64,000 nucleotides of DNA from Chelatococcus sp. YT9 (GCF_018398315.1 NZ_JAHBRW010000001.1:2488501-2552500); one strand, 5' to 3'; positions 1 to 9,232 are shown, counted from the stretch's first letter. Program-made: numbers and translations. Notes: generated by a model from the sequence alone, not told the origin.

Positions 1-360
1 ACCGACAGGACCCACCGCTCTCGGGATTTGCCATGACGATCGAGCCGCCCTGGTGCGAATCGTTGTCCGAGAACGATCTGCGAACACTCGGGATTTAAAC
101 AGCAAGTGAGCGTGCCCGGCAAAGCAAAATGCGCTTTCCGTGTAAAGGCTGCGATATTGACGCGTTGCAGAGGAATTACTGTCACGGGATTGACGCTCGC
201 GCAAAAGCGTGCGTTGCCAAGGCCTTTACGATGCACTGGCTCGTTTTGCCTCCCCCACTCAACGAAGGGAGCGCTTCAATCGAAGGTTCAGCCATGTAAG
301 AAGCGGTCACCCGCGACGTCCGTGTCGGCGTCATGCCAGACCGGTTCGGCCCGCTTGTCC
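1..360. other. no gene supported in the first 360 bases
   Basis: I see no convincing gene. A 56-codon plus-strand frame (129-299) has three cysteines in its first 20 residues but no recognisable family or clear ribosome-binding site. A minus-strand frame of similar size overlaps it. Either could be a phage orphan. Confidence 0.4.
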
Positions 361-537
361 CTACCTCCGACACACCCGCTTCGACTGGCTGACGCTACCG
401 TCCTTGCAGATGTGCTTGTCGCCGCTGCAGCGGGCGACGCCGCCCTTCTTGCCTGAGCACGGATAATTGCGCGCCTCGGCTGGCACTGCCGCCAGTAACC
501 CCGCTACCGCGATCGCCGCTAGGATCCCCTTGAACAT
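361..537 (-). CDS. small exported Cys-rich protein (58 aa), third gene of a prophage moron cassette
   Basis: 58 residues. A signal peptide (MFKGILAAIAVAGLLAAVPAEA) occupies about residues 1-22, so the mature protein is only about 36 residues. It has four cysteines and the spaced pattern C-SGKKGG-C-G-C-DGS-S-SK-C. I recognise this as typical of short exported proteins widespread in Proteobacteria, of unknown function. A longer reading of the frame (from 702) would overlap the neighbour and bury the signal peptide, so the start at 537 is chosen. It lies 8 bases after the previous minus-strand gene and is probably co-transcribed with it. It runs against the tail operon, as expected of a moron (lysogenic conversion) gene. 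Confidence 0.72.
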   Translation of the reverse strand: MFKGILAAIAVAGLLAAVPAEARNYPCSGKKGGVARCSGDKHICKDGSVSQSKRVCRR

Positions 538-545
538 GATTCCCC

Positions 546-764
546 CTAATCCTCTTCGCCCTCCGGCTCGTGATCGCCCTTTTCGTAGGTGCACCTTGTC
601 GTTGGCGGGATGCCACATGCCTTGTTGAGCTGCTTCCAGCCGACGCATTTGCCCTTCGCGTCTCTGTAACCTGGCCCGCCCTTGCAGCCGCAGTAGTCGC
701 ACGACTGTGTGAGGGCGGGGGTGACTATTGCGACGAAAAGTGCTGCGAGCAAAAGCGCGCGCAC
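546..764 (-). CDS. small exported Cys-rich protein (72 aa), second gene of the moron cassette
   Basis: 72 residues with an N-terminal signal peptide (hydrophobic residues 3-18, cleavage probably after TQS or nearby). The mature part is cysteine-rich (CDYCGC near the N terminus, then two more isolated Cys and CTYEKG), compatible with disulfide bonds in the periplasm. The tail is acidic. The ATG lies immediately after the stop codon of the upstream gene (765-1367), so the two are translationally linked. No family recognised. Confidence 0.65.
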   Translation of the reverse strand: MRALLLAALFVAIVTPALTQSCDYCGCKGGPGYRDAKGKCVGWKQLNKACGIPPTTRCTYEKGDHEPEGEED

Positions 765-1367
765 TTAACGGCGTCGCTTCTTCTGAGGTGGCGGTGTTGG
801 GACGATCTCAACCGTCCGAGCCAGCACAACGGCGCGCTGGTTGTTCCCGGAGAGCATGTCCTCGTTGATGACGCCTGGAACAAATCGGAGCGTCTTCCGG
901 CAACTGCTACTGCTGACCTTTTTGACTTCGCCGCACTCGGCCTCGATCGCAGCTTTTTCCGACGGCGGGGTTATTTCGGCAGTGAAAACAACCAGGGGCA
1001 GGTCGCCGTTTGAGATGCAGCGATATTCCTTCACATCCGCGTGGAAACAGCTCATTCGGCGCAATTCGACTGGTTTGCCGATATACTTTCGCGGAGCGAC
1101 GTACATGTCGTCCGGGTCAGAAACCCTATAGACGAGTGGATCTGCCGGCGTCGATATCTCGGTTGTGCTCGCGGTCTTATCTGACCGCGGCTCCGTTTCC
1201 GACCAAGCTGCGGCTAGCGTGTCGAAGCAGGCCAGGCGGTCTTCATCGTCGGTTTTTTCGGCGCACATCCTGATGCCAGCTACCGCTTCCTGAGCAGCGG
1301 CTGGGTTGTGCATTGCGACAAATAGCAAGCCAGCGCCGACCGCGCCAATGGCAGCTTTCCCCCACAT
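765..1367 (-). CDS. exported hypothetical protein (200 aa), first gene of the moron cassette
   Basis: 200 residues. It has a signal peptide (about residues 1-25, ending AAAQE), then a C-x-D-x-RLACFD segment of the kind found near the N terminus of many small periplasmic proteins. The middle contains further cysteines (SCFH, YRCIS, AECGE, SSCRK), and the C terminus is basic (QKKRRR). Function is unknown. It diverges from the tail gene starting at 1394 with only 26 bases between starts, so the promoters of the two transcription units must overlap this gap or lie inside the genes. Confidence 0.7.
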   Translation of the reverse strand: MWGKAAIGAVGAGLLFVAMHNPAAAQEAVAGIRMCAEKTDDEDRLACFDTLAAAWSETEPRSDKTASTTEISTPADPLVYRVSDPDDMYVAPRKYIGKPVELRRMSCFHADVKEYRCISNGDLPLVVFTAEITPPSEKAAIEAECGEVKKVSSSSCRKTLRFVPGVINEDMLSGNNQRAVVLARTVEIVPTPPPQKKRRR

Positions 1368-1393
1368 CCCCTAATCTCCCCAAAGGTGTATTC

Positions 1394-1648
1394 ATGACCG
1401 ATACAGTCACGGTTCCCCTCTCGCGTCCAATCCAGCATGAAGGCGTCGACCTGTCCAGCCTGACCTTCCGCCCGGCTACTGTGGGAGATCTTATCGAGGG
1501 CGACGGGATTGTTGGCGATACCGCGCGCCTTGCGACGATTCTTGCCTCGATGGCGGGCATTCCCATCGCGGAATTCCGCAAGGTTTCGGCCAAGGATTAC
1601 AATGTCATCATCGACAAGACCGGCGACCTTTGGGGAAACGCCCCATAG
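1394..1648 (+). CDS. phage tail assembly chaperone, gpE/gp41 type
   Basis: 84 residues. The segment VDLSSLTFRPATVGDLIEGD and the mid-protein stretch on being assigned to tested 'stages' before an activity-like RKVSAKDYNVI match the layout of the P2 gpE / Mu gp41 family, which chaperones the tape measure protein during tail assembly. The position directly before the tape measure gene supports this. In P2 this gene makes a frameshifted extension; here the next frame is a separate small ORF (1660-1794). The ATG at 1394 is chosen because longer frames run back over the divergent gene. Confidence 0.75.
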   Translation: MTDTVTVPLSRPIQHEGVDLSSLTFRPATVGDLIEGDGIVGDTARLATILASMAGIPIAEFRKVSAKDYNVIIDKTGDLWGNAP

Positions 1649-1659
1649 GGAGGGGGTGG

Positions 1660-1794
1660 ATGGACGTTGCCATACTGATTGCGCACGTCCTGCACACCTC
1701 CCTGACTGATGTCGAGGGCATGCCGCTAGACAAGGCGTGGCGCTATCACGAGGGCGCCCTGAAGGTTCTGAAGGCCAAGGCCGGGACGCGATGA
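1660..1794 (+). CDS. small P2 GpE-like tail protein (44 aa)
   Basis: 44 residues (starts MDVAILIAHVLHTSLTDVEG, then a WRYHEGALKVLKAKAG helix). A good ribosome-binding site (GGGAGGGGG) precedes the ATG. Size, position between the gpE-like chaperone and the tape measure, and the W-R-x-H/E-x-A pattern resemble the GpE small protein of P2-like phages. The last codons overlap the start of the tape measure gene by four bases (ATGA). Family assignment is tentative because so few residues are diagnostic. Confidence 0.6.
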   Translation: MDVAILIAHVLHTSLTDVEGMPLDKAWRYHEGALKVLKAKAGTR

Positions 1795-3789
1795 CCACAA
1801 AAACATCCTCGCTGGTCATCAAACTGATCGACCAGCTCTCCGGCCCATCTAAGAAGGCCGCCGCAGCGCTCGACGGCGTCAACAGGTCCTCGAAGGGGCT
1901 AGATGACGCCAAGAAGCGTGCAGCGGATTTCACCAAGGCTGTCGAGAAATTCGGCAAGACCAAGGACGCCTTTTCCAATGCCAACAAGGCATTCCGCGAG
2001 GCGCAAGCGCGAGTCAAAGAGCTCGCGCAGCAGATGAGAGCGGCTGGCGAGCCGAGCAAGAAGCTCGCCGCTGACTACAGGCGCGCCCAACAAGCCGTAA
2101 GTGGGACTCCGTCGCGCCGGCGTGCGTGGCGATGAGGCCGGTGTCTTCCTGCGCTCGGCAGCTGGCAAGCTTGTCGCGCCCACACAAAAGGGTCTTGCGG
2201 CGCTAGCTTCCACGGGCATTGACTACAGCAAGTACACTACGATGCCTGGCGGCCTCTCGGTCGATGCGCTCGAGGGCAAATTTAAGCAGGACTTCGGCAA
2301 GGGGTTCACCCCTGAGATCCGCGAGCGTCTCGCGGATGTTCTGGATGACACCGAGATCATCAACGACCGTGGAGCATTCACGGCCGCTGTGACTGAAGCG
2401 GTGTCAGACCTGTTCGAGAAGACGAACAAGGGCAAGATGAAGGCGAAGGACGCCCAGACGCTCGCCAAGAAAGTGGGCGAGTTCCACAAATTCTCGGTGG
2501 AAAGCGTCGATGCGGAAGGCCTGCTTGCAGCCATCCTTAGCAAGGATCCGTCCCTCGGTATTCTGAATGCGTTCTTCACCGATCGCCAGGGCGGCCGAGG
2601 TGCGATGCTCGCAAAGGCGTTCGGCCAGTTTACGCAAGATCGGGAGTCGCTGACCAACACGCCAGACGACTTCGGCAAGAAGATCGCCGATGAGATGATG
2701 GCCGGCCTCGGTGGCGCGTTCGAGCGTCTGAAGGGTTCGGTCGAGACGCTCACGCAGTCGATCGGTGAGGCCAATGCAACTTGGCTGACGTGGAGCTTTG
2801 ACAAGATTGGAAACGCGCTCGACGCGATCTCCAACTTGTCGGAGCCGGCGCGGAGGGTTGCGACTGCATTCGGCGCGACTGCGGCAGCGCTTGGTGCTGT
2901 CGGGGCATTCAAGACGCTGGCCGGCATTGTCGGTCTTGGTGCGGCTGGCCCCGCCCTTCTTGAGTCGGCTGCCGCCCTGAACGTTGCCGCCGCTCGACTG
3001 GGTGCTGCCGGTGGCGGTGGCGTGCCTGACGTGGTCGGAGGGAAGGGTGGCAAAAGACGCGGCGGGCTGCTCAACAAGGGGCTGAAAACCGTTGGTGTCG
3101 TTACCGGCATCGCTGCGGGCGTCGAAGTTATCGACTATGCTACGGGCGTTGCTGGTCAAGTCCTTTCGGGCTCCACGCACAACCCTGCAGATATCAAAGG
3201 TGACAAGGACGAGGGCAGGGCGAGGCTCAGCGAGTACACCCAGCAACTCGATGAGATCAACGCCAAGCTCGGCGACATCTACTCCAAGAGCAAGTTGCCC
3301 GATGTGGCGGCAACGCTTGCTTCGCCGCTTGAGGCGGAGAAGGCACGCATCACGCAGACGATCGCTGACCTCGAGAAGGCAGTTAGCAAGCTCGACACGA
3401 AGCCGATCGTTTTGCCCGAGATCGACGCCCCCGGACCACTGAACCCGTTCCATAACGGCAGCTTGCCGCAAAGCGCTCCGCTGCCGCCTAGCCGGCCAGA
3501 GGTGATGGGCCCGAATCCCCAGCCCACCGTCGACACCACCGCTCTCGACGAGGCCAAGGCCAAAGCCGAGGAAGCTGGCAATGACATAAAGGCATCTCTT
3601 GATGTGGTGGCTCGTCCCCAAGTCGACGTCTCCTCGATCGCCGATGCGGAGAGCTTCGTGGACCGGCTCCTGCGGAAGCTCTCCATGGTCGGCCCGGCCG
3701 CACAGCAAGCGCAGGCCGCGGTTGGCCGCTCTGTCGGCGCCAGCTTCAAGAACCGCCAGGACGGTTCGCTACATGACGGAGCGCAGTGA
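1791..3789 (+). pseudogene. phage tail tape measure protein, internally deleted and frameshifted
   Basis: The tape measure protein sets tail length. Here the N-terminal part (1791-2135, 114 aa) has the usual start (TSSLVIKLIDQLSGP) and a coiled coil rich in A, K and E. It then stops at a TGA. The rest continues in another frame from about 2101 to 3789. That second part begins inside the conserved TP901-type block (GVRGDEAGVFLRSAAGKLVAP, then GLSVDALEGKFKQDFG) and includes a Gly/Ala-rich hydrophobic centre and a Pro-rich C terminus. The block that normally links the coiled coil to this motif, some hundreds of residues, is missing around 2100. Deletion plus frame change fits the data better than programmed frameshifting. 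The GTG at 2101 could still start a truncated product. Confidence 0.8.
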
Positions 3790-4220
3790 TGGCGGGACCA
3801 GTAACACTTGCGCTAGGCCCCTTCGCTTTTACCGCGATCGGTTTCGGTTACCAGGGCGTCAAACGCAAGCTGTCGACGCCCTGGGCCGCCCAGCAAGTTG
3901 TAGATCGGCTGGAGGCGCTCCAGTGGCTTGGCCCGAAGTCCGATGAGGTGACGGTCGAGGGCGTCCTGTTTCCGGAAGAGTTCGGAGGCATGGACACCCT
4001 CGATGGCCTTCGCGGGGCGGCCCTGTCTGGTCAGTCGCTGATGTTCGTTTCGTTGGCCGGTCGAATCTACGGCCCGCACGCGATCGAGGGTGTTGACGAG
4101 GATCGCGCCTATCACGACGCATACGGCGCGCCGAAGATGCTGTCCTACTCGCTGCAGCTTCGGCGTGTGGCCGGCAGTAGCGCGGCATCGGCCGTGAGTT
4201 CGCTTCTGAGGCTTTTCTGA
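3789..4220 (+). CDS. U: phage tail protein U (P2 gpU family)
   Basis: 143 residues. N-terminal LGPFAFTAIGFGYQGVKRKL and the central segment on a queried ligand-like plane, VTVEGVLFPEEFGGMDTLDG, are typical of gpU, the tail-terminator-associated protein of P2-like phages. The C terminus has the family's strand-rich pattern (YGAPKMLSYSLQLRRV). The ATG overlaps the stop codon of the tape measure gene by one base, and the gpX-like gene begins at its own stop codon, so U, X and D form one tail operon. Confidence 0.88.
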   Translation: MAGPVTLALGPFAFTAIGFGYQGVKRKLSTPWAAQQVVDRLEALQWLGPKSDEVTVEGVLFPEEFGGMDTLDGLRGAALSGQSLMFVSLAGRIYGPHAIEGVDEDRAYHDAYGAPKMLSYSLQLRRVAGSSAASAVSSLLRLF

Positions 4221-4432
4221 TGCCAACGACATACACCACGATCGACGGTGACATGCTCGACATGCTTTGCCAGCGCATCTACGGCCGGCATCGCGATACA
4301 GCGGAAGCGGTCCTCGCTACCAATAGGGGCTTGGCGGCATACGGCCCCAAGCTGCCCGCAGGCGTCATCATCACCTTTCCCGACCTGCCCAAGGCCAACG
4401 CCGCCACTCAGCCGAAGAAACTCTGGGGGTGA
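4220..4432 (+). CDS. X: phage tail protein X (P2 gpX, LysM-like)
   Basis: 70 residues. The pattern TTIDGDMLDMLCQRIYGRH, then LATNRGLAAYGPKLPAGVII and FPDLP, is the LysM-like fold of gpX, a small baseplate/tail protein thought to bind peptidoglycan. The ATG shares its A with the stop of gpU (ATGA-type overlap), and gpD follows three bases after its stop. Confidence 0.88.
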   Translation: MPTTYTTIDGDMLDMLCQRIYGRHRDTAEAVLATNRGLAAYGPKLPAGVIITFPDLPKANAATQPKKLWG

Positions 4433-4435
4433 CGC

Positions 4436-5431
4436 ATGCTTTATCCCAGAGCGGAAGTGACCGTGAACGGGACGCCCGTGTCGGGTGCCTTCTACTCCCG
4501 GCTGATCTCGCTGAAGGTGGCGGACCACGCCGGCTTCGATTCAGATGCGGTCGAGATAGAGGTTCAGGACGGCAATCCCTTCCTCGAGATTCCTGAGCGC
4601 GGTGACGATATCCGCGTGAGCCTCGGCTATGAGGACTCCGGTGTCGTGCATATGGGCTCCTTCATTGTGGACTCGGTGGAAGTCGAGTGCCTGCCGTACA
4701 GCATCCGCATCTCCGGCAAATCCGCCGACGTCCGCAAGGAAATGAAGGGGCGCAAGGAACGCCACTGGGACGACAAATCGTTGAAAGAGATTGTCGAGGA
4801 GATCGCCCAGGAGCACGAGCTCGAGCCCGCGATCGGCGCTAGCATCGGCCAGTTCAAATATGACTGGGTTGGCCAGCAGGACGAGTCGGATCTCCACTTC
4901 CTGACCCGCATGGCCAAGCGTCACGGCGCGATCTTTGCTCCGAAGAACGGCAAGCTGATCTTTGCGCCACGCGGCGATGCCACTAGCGCCGCTGGAGAGG
5001 CCCTGACGCCCTTTGTCGTCACGCGCGACATGATCCTCCCCAATACCTGCCGGGTGCGTTTCGCTGACCGCGGTCGGCATGAGAAGGTCACCGCGATCTT
5101 CCAGGATCGCGGCAAGCAGAAACGCGTCGAGACGGAAATCGAAAGCGATCCGCTTGGCGGCGCGGCCTTCCGCATTCCCGACCCCTTCGGGTCTGAGGAT
5201 GAAGCGAAGGCCGCAGCCGGCGCGATCGCCAAAGAGAAGAAGGCAGACGCCGACACGCTGTCCGTGACGGTGCTGGGCGCCCCCTATGCATCCGCTGGGG
5301 CGCCGCTCGTGCTTCAGGGCGTCCGCCCCGGCGTTGATGACGTGGATTGGATCATCGACTCCGTCGATCACGACTTCTCCAAGTCCGGCTACACCTCGAG
5401 CATCGAAGCCAAGCGCAAGAGCGGCACGTAG
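4436..5431 (+). CDS. D: phage late control gene D protein (gpD, tail hub)
   Basis: 331 residues, normal length for gpD, the baseplate hub that caps the tail tube (homologous to T4 gp27 and VgrG N-terminal domain). Visible features are the N-terminal beta-rich part (PRAEVTVNGTPVSG, DNPxLEIPERGDDIRVSLGY type), the central DWVGQQDESDLHFLTRMAKRHGAIF block that is the family signature, and a C-terminal domain ending with DWIIDSVDHDFSKSGYTS. Directly downstream of U and X in one operon. Confidence 0.92.
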   Translation: MLYPRAEVTVNGTPVSGAFYSRLISLKVADHAGFDSDAVEIEVQDGNPFLEIPERGDDIRVSLGYEDSGVVHMGSFIVDSVEVECLPYSIRISGKSADVRKEMKGRKERHWDDKSLKEIVEEIAQEHELEPAIGASIGQFKYDWVGQQDESDLHFLTRMAKRHGAIFAPKNGKLIFAPRGDATSAAGEALTPFVVTRDMILPNTCRVRFADRGRHEKVTAIFQDRGKQKRVETEIESDPLGGAAFRIPDPFGSEDEAKAAAGAIAKEKKADADTLSVTVLGAPYASAGAPLVLQGVRPGVDDVDWIIDSVDHDFSKSGYTSSIEAKRKSGT

Positions 5432-5457
5432 GCCCGCATTTCCATTCAGGACCACCC

Positions 5458-8400
5458 ATGACAATCAGCACTGACGTCGCGGCTGTTGCAACCAGCCTCG
5501 CGGCCCTCGATGCTGCGCAAAAATTGCTGGCGAACGCCAGCGATAGCCTGAAGCGCGCGGCTAATGAAAACGAACGAAGCGCTGCGGCCGGCGAAAAGGC
5601 AGCGAGCCAGCTCGCCGCTGGCTCGGCCGCACTCGCGGAGGCCAACAGCATCGCAGGGCAGGTGCGCGGCGATCGCGACACGGTCTTGTCGCGCGCCGCT
5701 GAGGTCGCCTCTGCGCGAGATGAGATATTGCCGGCGGTTGAGCTGATCGCCGAGGTTGCCCCCGCCGTAGAGCAGGTTGCCAATGACCGCGCAGCGGTCG
5801 ATGCGGCTGCGATCGATGTAGAAGCAAAACGCGCGGAGGCCGTTGCGGCGGCTGCGGACGCTGTCGGCGCTCTGGCCCTTCCCATCCTGGCGGCCGACAG
5901 CGAGACGGCCCGCACTATGGCCAGCCGTCTCGCCGAGACGGCGAATCTTCTCGATTACTGGCGGGTTGCGGACGCCAACTGGAATAATGCCCTGACGCGT
6001 GCGCTGGCCACGGGACGGCCAATCGAGATCCCTTACAACGACGGCATCCCTTACGAGTTCTCGCAGAGCTTTTCGCTTCCCAGCGGAACGGTAATCCGCG
6101 GCAAGGGCGGCCGGCCGATCCTCAAGACGGTGGGCGCGTCCCAACGGCTCTTCACCATCTCCAATGTCGTCGAAGGGACCATCGAGGACCTGGAAATCGA
6201 TGGCGACAAGATCGCATCCGACCATGGTTCCGGGAACCGGCTTATCAACGTCGACAACGCGATAGGCTGGAATATCCGTCGTGTCATCGGCCGCAATACG
6301 ACGCAATGCTTCCAGATATCGGGCGGCTCGACGCATTGCCGCTTTGAAGACTGCGCCAGCATTGACGTCGACATGCACGGGGTTGTCATCTCAGGCGCGA
6401 GCACGCGGCACAACATCGTCACGAAGCACCTCGTCGAGGATTGCCTTTTCGGCATCCTCCTGACGAATGGCGCGAACCGCAATGAGGTCTCGTTCTGCCG
6501 GACCGAACGGAACGGCATCGAGCTGGTCGGCATCACGTTCCTCTGCCACCTCAACCGCATTATCGGCAACCATGCTGAGGGCTGCGGTGACAATGGCATC
6601 TCGGTCACCGGCTACGAGAACGTCATTCAGGGCAATGTCTGCATCGCCAATGCCCACTCCGGCATCGCGATCTACGGCCGGATGAATTCAGTCACCGGCA
6701 ACGTCTGCATGAACAATGCCCAGCGCTTCCTCGAGGACGGCGTCTGGGCCGGCGACGGCATCACCATCCACTACGGGTGGGGTGGTCTCGCCTATGGCAA
6801 CACAGTCACCGGCAACATCTGCGGCGATGATCAGCCCGTGAAAAGCCAGCGCTCCGGCGTCAACCTGAGCAGCAACGGGTATCTGCAATGGTCGTCGGGC
6901 ACCTCAGTCAGCCTGAACGACAACAGCAAATACCGGTTTAACGGCGACCACGTCTACTATGCGGAAGCGGGCGGGACGACTGGGGCGACGGCACCGACGC
7001 ACACCAGCGGATCCATGTCCGACGGCGGCGTGACGTGGACCTATTTCGGATCATGTGAGCCTGGTCATGGCGCGTCTCGCAACATCGTCACCGGCAATGT
7101 ACTCTATGAGGCCGCGGGCAGTCCCTTCGCGAACCGCGTCAGCGCCTTGCTAATCCAGACGACGAACCCGAACTCCGTCGAGGGCGAGGGCTTTGTCAGC
7201 CGTGACAACGGGCGGCGGATCTATTTTCCCAAGGGCGTGACGGATCCGAACGGCGGCGCGTTCATCGGCCGCATCGGCGATGTCTGCCTGCCGGAGGGTA
7301 CCGGCGGCATCTGGACCAAGGACGGCGATGACGGCGGCCCGACGGGATGGATCGAGGTGGGGTCTGCGAGCCAATCCTGGACGAACTCAACCCGCCCTCT
7401 TGCGTCGGATATGCAGAACAAGGGCGGCTTCAACAGCGAGACGGGTCGTCCCGAATGGTCGGACGGGGAATTTTGGTACAACGCCAATGGCATCCCCATC
7501 GGCACCGGCATCCCGATCGATTACAACTATGGGATTGCCCAGTACCAGGAGAACGGCGCGGGCGTGACGTTCTCGTCGCGCAACAGCTTCTCCCGAAGCG
7601 GCTCCGCATCACTGCGTTCTCCGTTCCCTAGCACCGAGATCACCGATTTCAGCTCGTCCCAGCCGCGCATTGACCAGCGCGGCATCATGATCGCGACCCG
7701 GCAGATCACCAACTACTTCCTGAATAGCTCCGCACCCGAGACGCAGACTATATCCCTGGCGGCCGGGTCATATTCACTGGACGTGGTCGGATCTGGACAG
7801 GCGACGCTTTCAGGCGGTCCGACGGGGACCGCCATGGACGGCTCCCCAGTCGCCTTCACTCTCGCGAGCACGACGAGCGTGACGGTGACGATCTCCGGCA
7901 ACCCGGTGCACGTCAATCTCTGCAACGTGCCGTCTGGTGTCGTGACCTCGGGCGTTTTCTCAACCGACCCGATCAAGACGTCGGCTTCTGCGCTTCAGCG
8001 TGGCCAGGAAGCGCTGAGCATCGACATTAGCGACCTCGATGTGACTTCCTTCACGGCTATTCTGATCGCGCGAACGGCGCCGTTCCGGCGCGGTACCGGG
8101 ACTTACCTTTCGATCGCGGATGCGACGGGTGCGAACCGGCTGGATATCCGCAATTCGACGGCAAATGCCATCCTCGCGATTGGCCAGGCTGGCGGCTCCC
8201 AGGTCACTGGATATCCGAACGTCACCTTCCCCGGGGTGAACACCCGGTTCTGCCTTGCGGCCTCGCTTAACGGCGCGACCGCGCGGGTTTCGATCAACGG
8301 TCTAGCTGCGCAAGTCGGCAACCTGTCAGCGGCGCCGATCGCGCCTTTCACGCGCATTGTCGTCGGCTCCCAGCCGGGGGCGCTCAACCAGGCTGATGCC

Positions 8401-8487
8401 TTCATCGAGCGCATCATCCTGATCCGCTCCGCGGTCGCGGCGGCGAAGCTGCAAATGTACTCGCAGCTCTCGACATGGGACGTCTGA
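5458..8487 (+). CDS. phage tail spike/fibre with parallel beta-helix
   Basis: 1009 residues. Residues 1-150 form an Ala/Glu-rich coiled-coil shaft. From about 190 a right-handed parallel beta-helix follows, beginning with the pectate-lyase-like entry (LPSGTVIRGKGGRPIL) and about eight coils of N-x-I-x-GN-x-GI-x-V-x-G type (NRIIGNHAEGCGDNGISVTG and next). The C-terminal third is beta-sandwich-like (YSLDVVGSGQATLSGGPTGT, then a lectin-like LamG-type end). Such spikes bind and often cleave capsule, O-antigen or exopolysaccharide; a catalytic residue cannot be assigned by eye. Start ATG 5458 lies 26 bases after gpD. Confidence 0.88.
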   Translation: MTISTDVAAVATSLAALDAAQKLLANASDSLKRAANENERSAAAGEKAASQLAAGSAALAEANSIAGQVRGDRDTVLSRAAEVASARDEILPAVELIAEVAPAVEQVANDRAAVDAAAIDVEAKRAEAVAAAADAVGALALPILAADSETARTMASRLAETANLLDYWRVADANWNNALTRALATGRPIEIPYNDGIPYEFSQSFSLPSGTVIRGKGGRPILKTVGASQRLFTISNVVEGTIEDLEIDGDKIASDHGSGNRLINVDNAIGWNIRRVIGRNTTQCFQISGGSTHCRFEDCASIDVDMHGVVISGASTRHNIVTKHLVEDCLFGILLTNGANRNEVSFCRTERNGIELVGITFLCHLNRIIGNHAEGCGDNGISVTGYENVIQGNVCIANAHSGIAIYGRMNSVTGNVCMNNAQRFLEDGVWAGDGITIHYGWGGLAYGNTVTGNICGDDQPVKSQRSGVNLSSNGYLQWSSGTSVSLNDNSKYRFNGDHVYYAEAGGTTGATAPTHTSGSMSDGGVTWTYFGSCEPGHGASRNIVTGNVLYEAAGSPFANRVSALLIQTTNPNSVEGEGFVSRDNGRRIYFPKGVTDPNGGAFIGRIGDVCLPEGTGGIWTKDGDDGGPTGWIEVGSASQSWTNSTRPLASDMQNKGGFNSETGRPEWSDGEFWYNANGIPIGTGIPIDYNYGIAQYQENGAGVTFSSRNSFSRSGSASLRSPFPSTEITDFSSSQPRIDQRGIMIATRQITNYFLNSSAPETQTISLAAGSYSLDVVGSGQATLSGGPTGTAMDGSPVAFTLASTTSVTVTISGNPVHVNLCNVPSGVVTSGVFSTDPIKTSASALQRGQEALSIDISDLDVTSFTAILIARTAPFRRGTGTYLSIADATGANRLDIRNSTANAILAIGQAGGSQVTGYPNVTFPGVNTRFCLAASLNGATARVSINGLAAQVGNLSAAPIAPFTRIVVGSQPGALNQADAFIERIILIRSAVAAAKLQMYSQLSTWDV

Positions 8488-8519
8488 GGCGCGGGCCGCC
8501 TCTCTTTCCGGAGACATCA

Positions 8520-8639
8520 ATGAAATCCTTCCTTCTCGTGGTGGCGCTCGCCACCACGCTTGGCGCGTGCGCGTCTGCGTCTTCGGACTGGGGCGCCATT
8601 ACTCACGCCACCAAGCAAACCGTTGAGCGCACTCAATGA
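8520..8639 (+). CDS. tiny phage lipoprotein (39 aa)
   Basis: 39 residues with a signal peptide and lipobox LGAC (lipidated Cys17), leaving only 23 mature residues (ASASSDWGAITHATKQTVER). The ATG follows a purine-rich GGAGA stretch. The stop codon overlaps the endolysin start (ATGA), so it is translated with the lysis genes. Resembles small phage-encoded o-spanin or conversion lipoproteins; a genuine o-spanin (Rz1) is present downstream, so its job is unclear. Confidence 0.6.
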   Translation: MKSFLLVVALATTLGACASASSDWGAITHATKQTVERTQ

Positions 8640-9232
8640 GTCGCGCCGCATTCTACAGCGCCGTGCGCAAACGGCCGTTCGGGGGCGCGCTGGTGCAGAG
8701 CCAGGTCGACGGGATGGAAACCATCCTCGACGCCTGGAATGGCTTGGCCATCAGCGACGATCGCCGTTGGCTGGCCTACATGCTGGCCACGACCTTCCAC
8801 GAGACGGCAGCGACCATGCAGCCGATCCGCGAGAGGGGAGGGTCTGCGTATTTCACGCGGATGTACGACATCCGCGGTGAGCGGCCCCGCGTAGCGACGG
8901 AGCTCGGCAACTCCCGGCCGGGGGATGGCGCGCTCTACCATGGGCGCGGATACGTTCAACTGACAGGCCGTCGCAACTACGCTCGCGCGTCCGACGTCGT
9001 TCAGTACGACCTTCTGGCCGATCCCGATGCCGCGATGCGCGCGGACATTGCTACAGCCATCATGTTTGCCGGCATGCGAGACGGCTGGTTCACCGGTAAG
9101 CGGCTCGCCGACTACTTCAGCCGAACCAAGGACGATCCCGCGAACGCGCGTCGAATCATCAATGGCACTGACAAGGCTCAGATGATCGCCGGCTATCACC
9201 GCGACTTCCTGGCGGCGCTCGGCAATGGCTGA
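8636..9232 (+). CDS. phage endolysin, GH19 chitinase/lysozyme-like
   Basis: 198 residues. It belongs to the lysozyme-like GH19 superfamily used by many phages to cut the glycan strands of peptidoglycan. Visible blocks are AYMLATTFHETAATMQPIRE (HET, with the likely catalytic Glu after the His), ARVATELGNSRPGDGALYHG-type substrate region, and GRGYVQLTGRRNYARAS, the strongest family signature. No signal peptide or transmembrane segment, so it needs the holin for release. It overlaps the lipoprotein gene and the holin candidate. Confidence 0.85.
   Translation: MSRAAFYSAVRKRPFGGALVQSQVDGMETILDAWNGLAISDDRRWLAYMLATTFHETAATMQPIRERGGSAYFTRMYDIRGERPRVATELGNSRPGDGALYHGRGYVQLTGRRNYARASDVVQYDLLADPDAAMRADIATAIMFAGMRDGWFTGKRLADYFSRTKDDPANARRIINGTDKAQMIAGYHRDFLAALGNG

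Noticed and set aside
129-299. 56-codon Cys-containing frame near the left edge
   Set aside because: No ribosome-binding site and no family; an opposing frame of similar size overlaps it.
2080-2135. Programmed frameshift in the tape measure gene
   Set aside because: A slippery site would rejoin contiguous domains, but hundreds of residues between them are missing.
2101-3789. GTG at 2101 as the true start of an intact short tape measure gene
   Set aside because: The protein would begin inside a conserved block and lack the usual coiled-coil start, which is present just before it in another frame.
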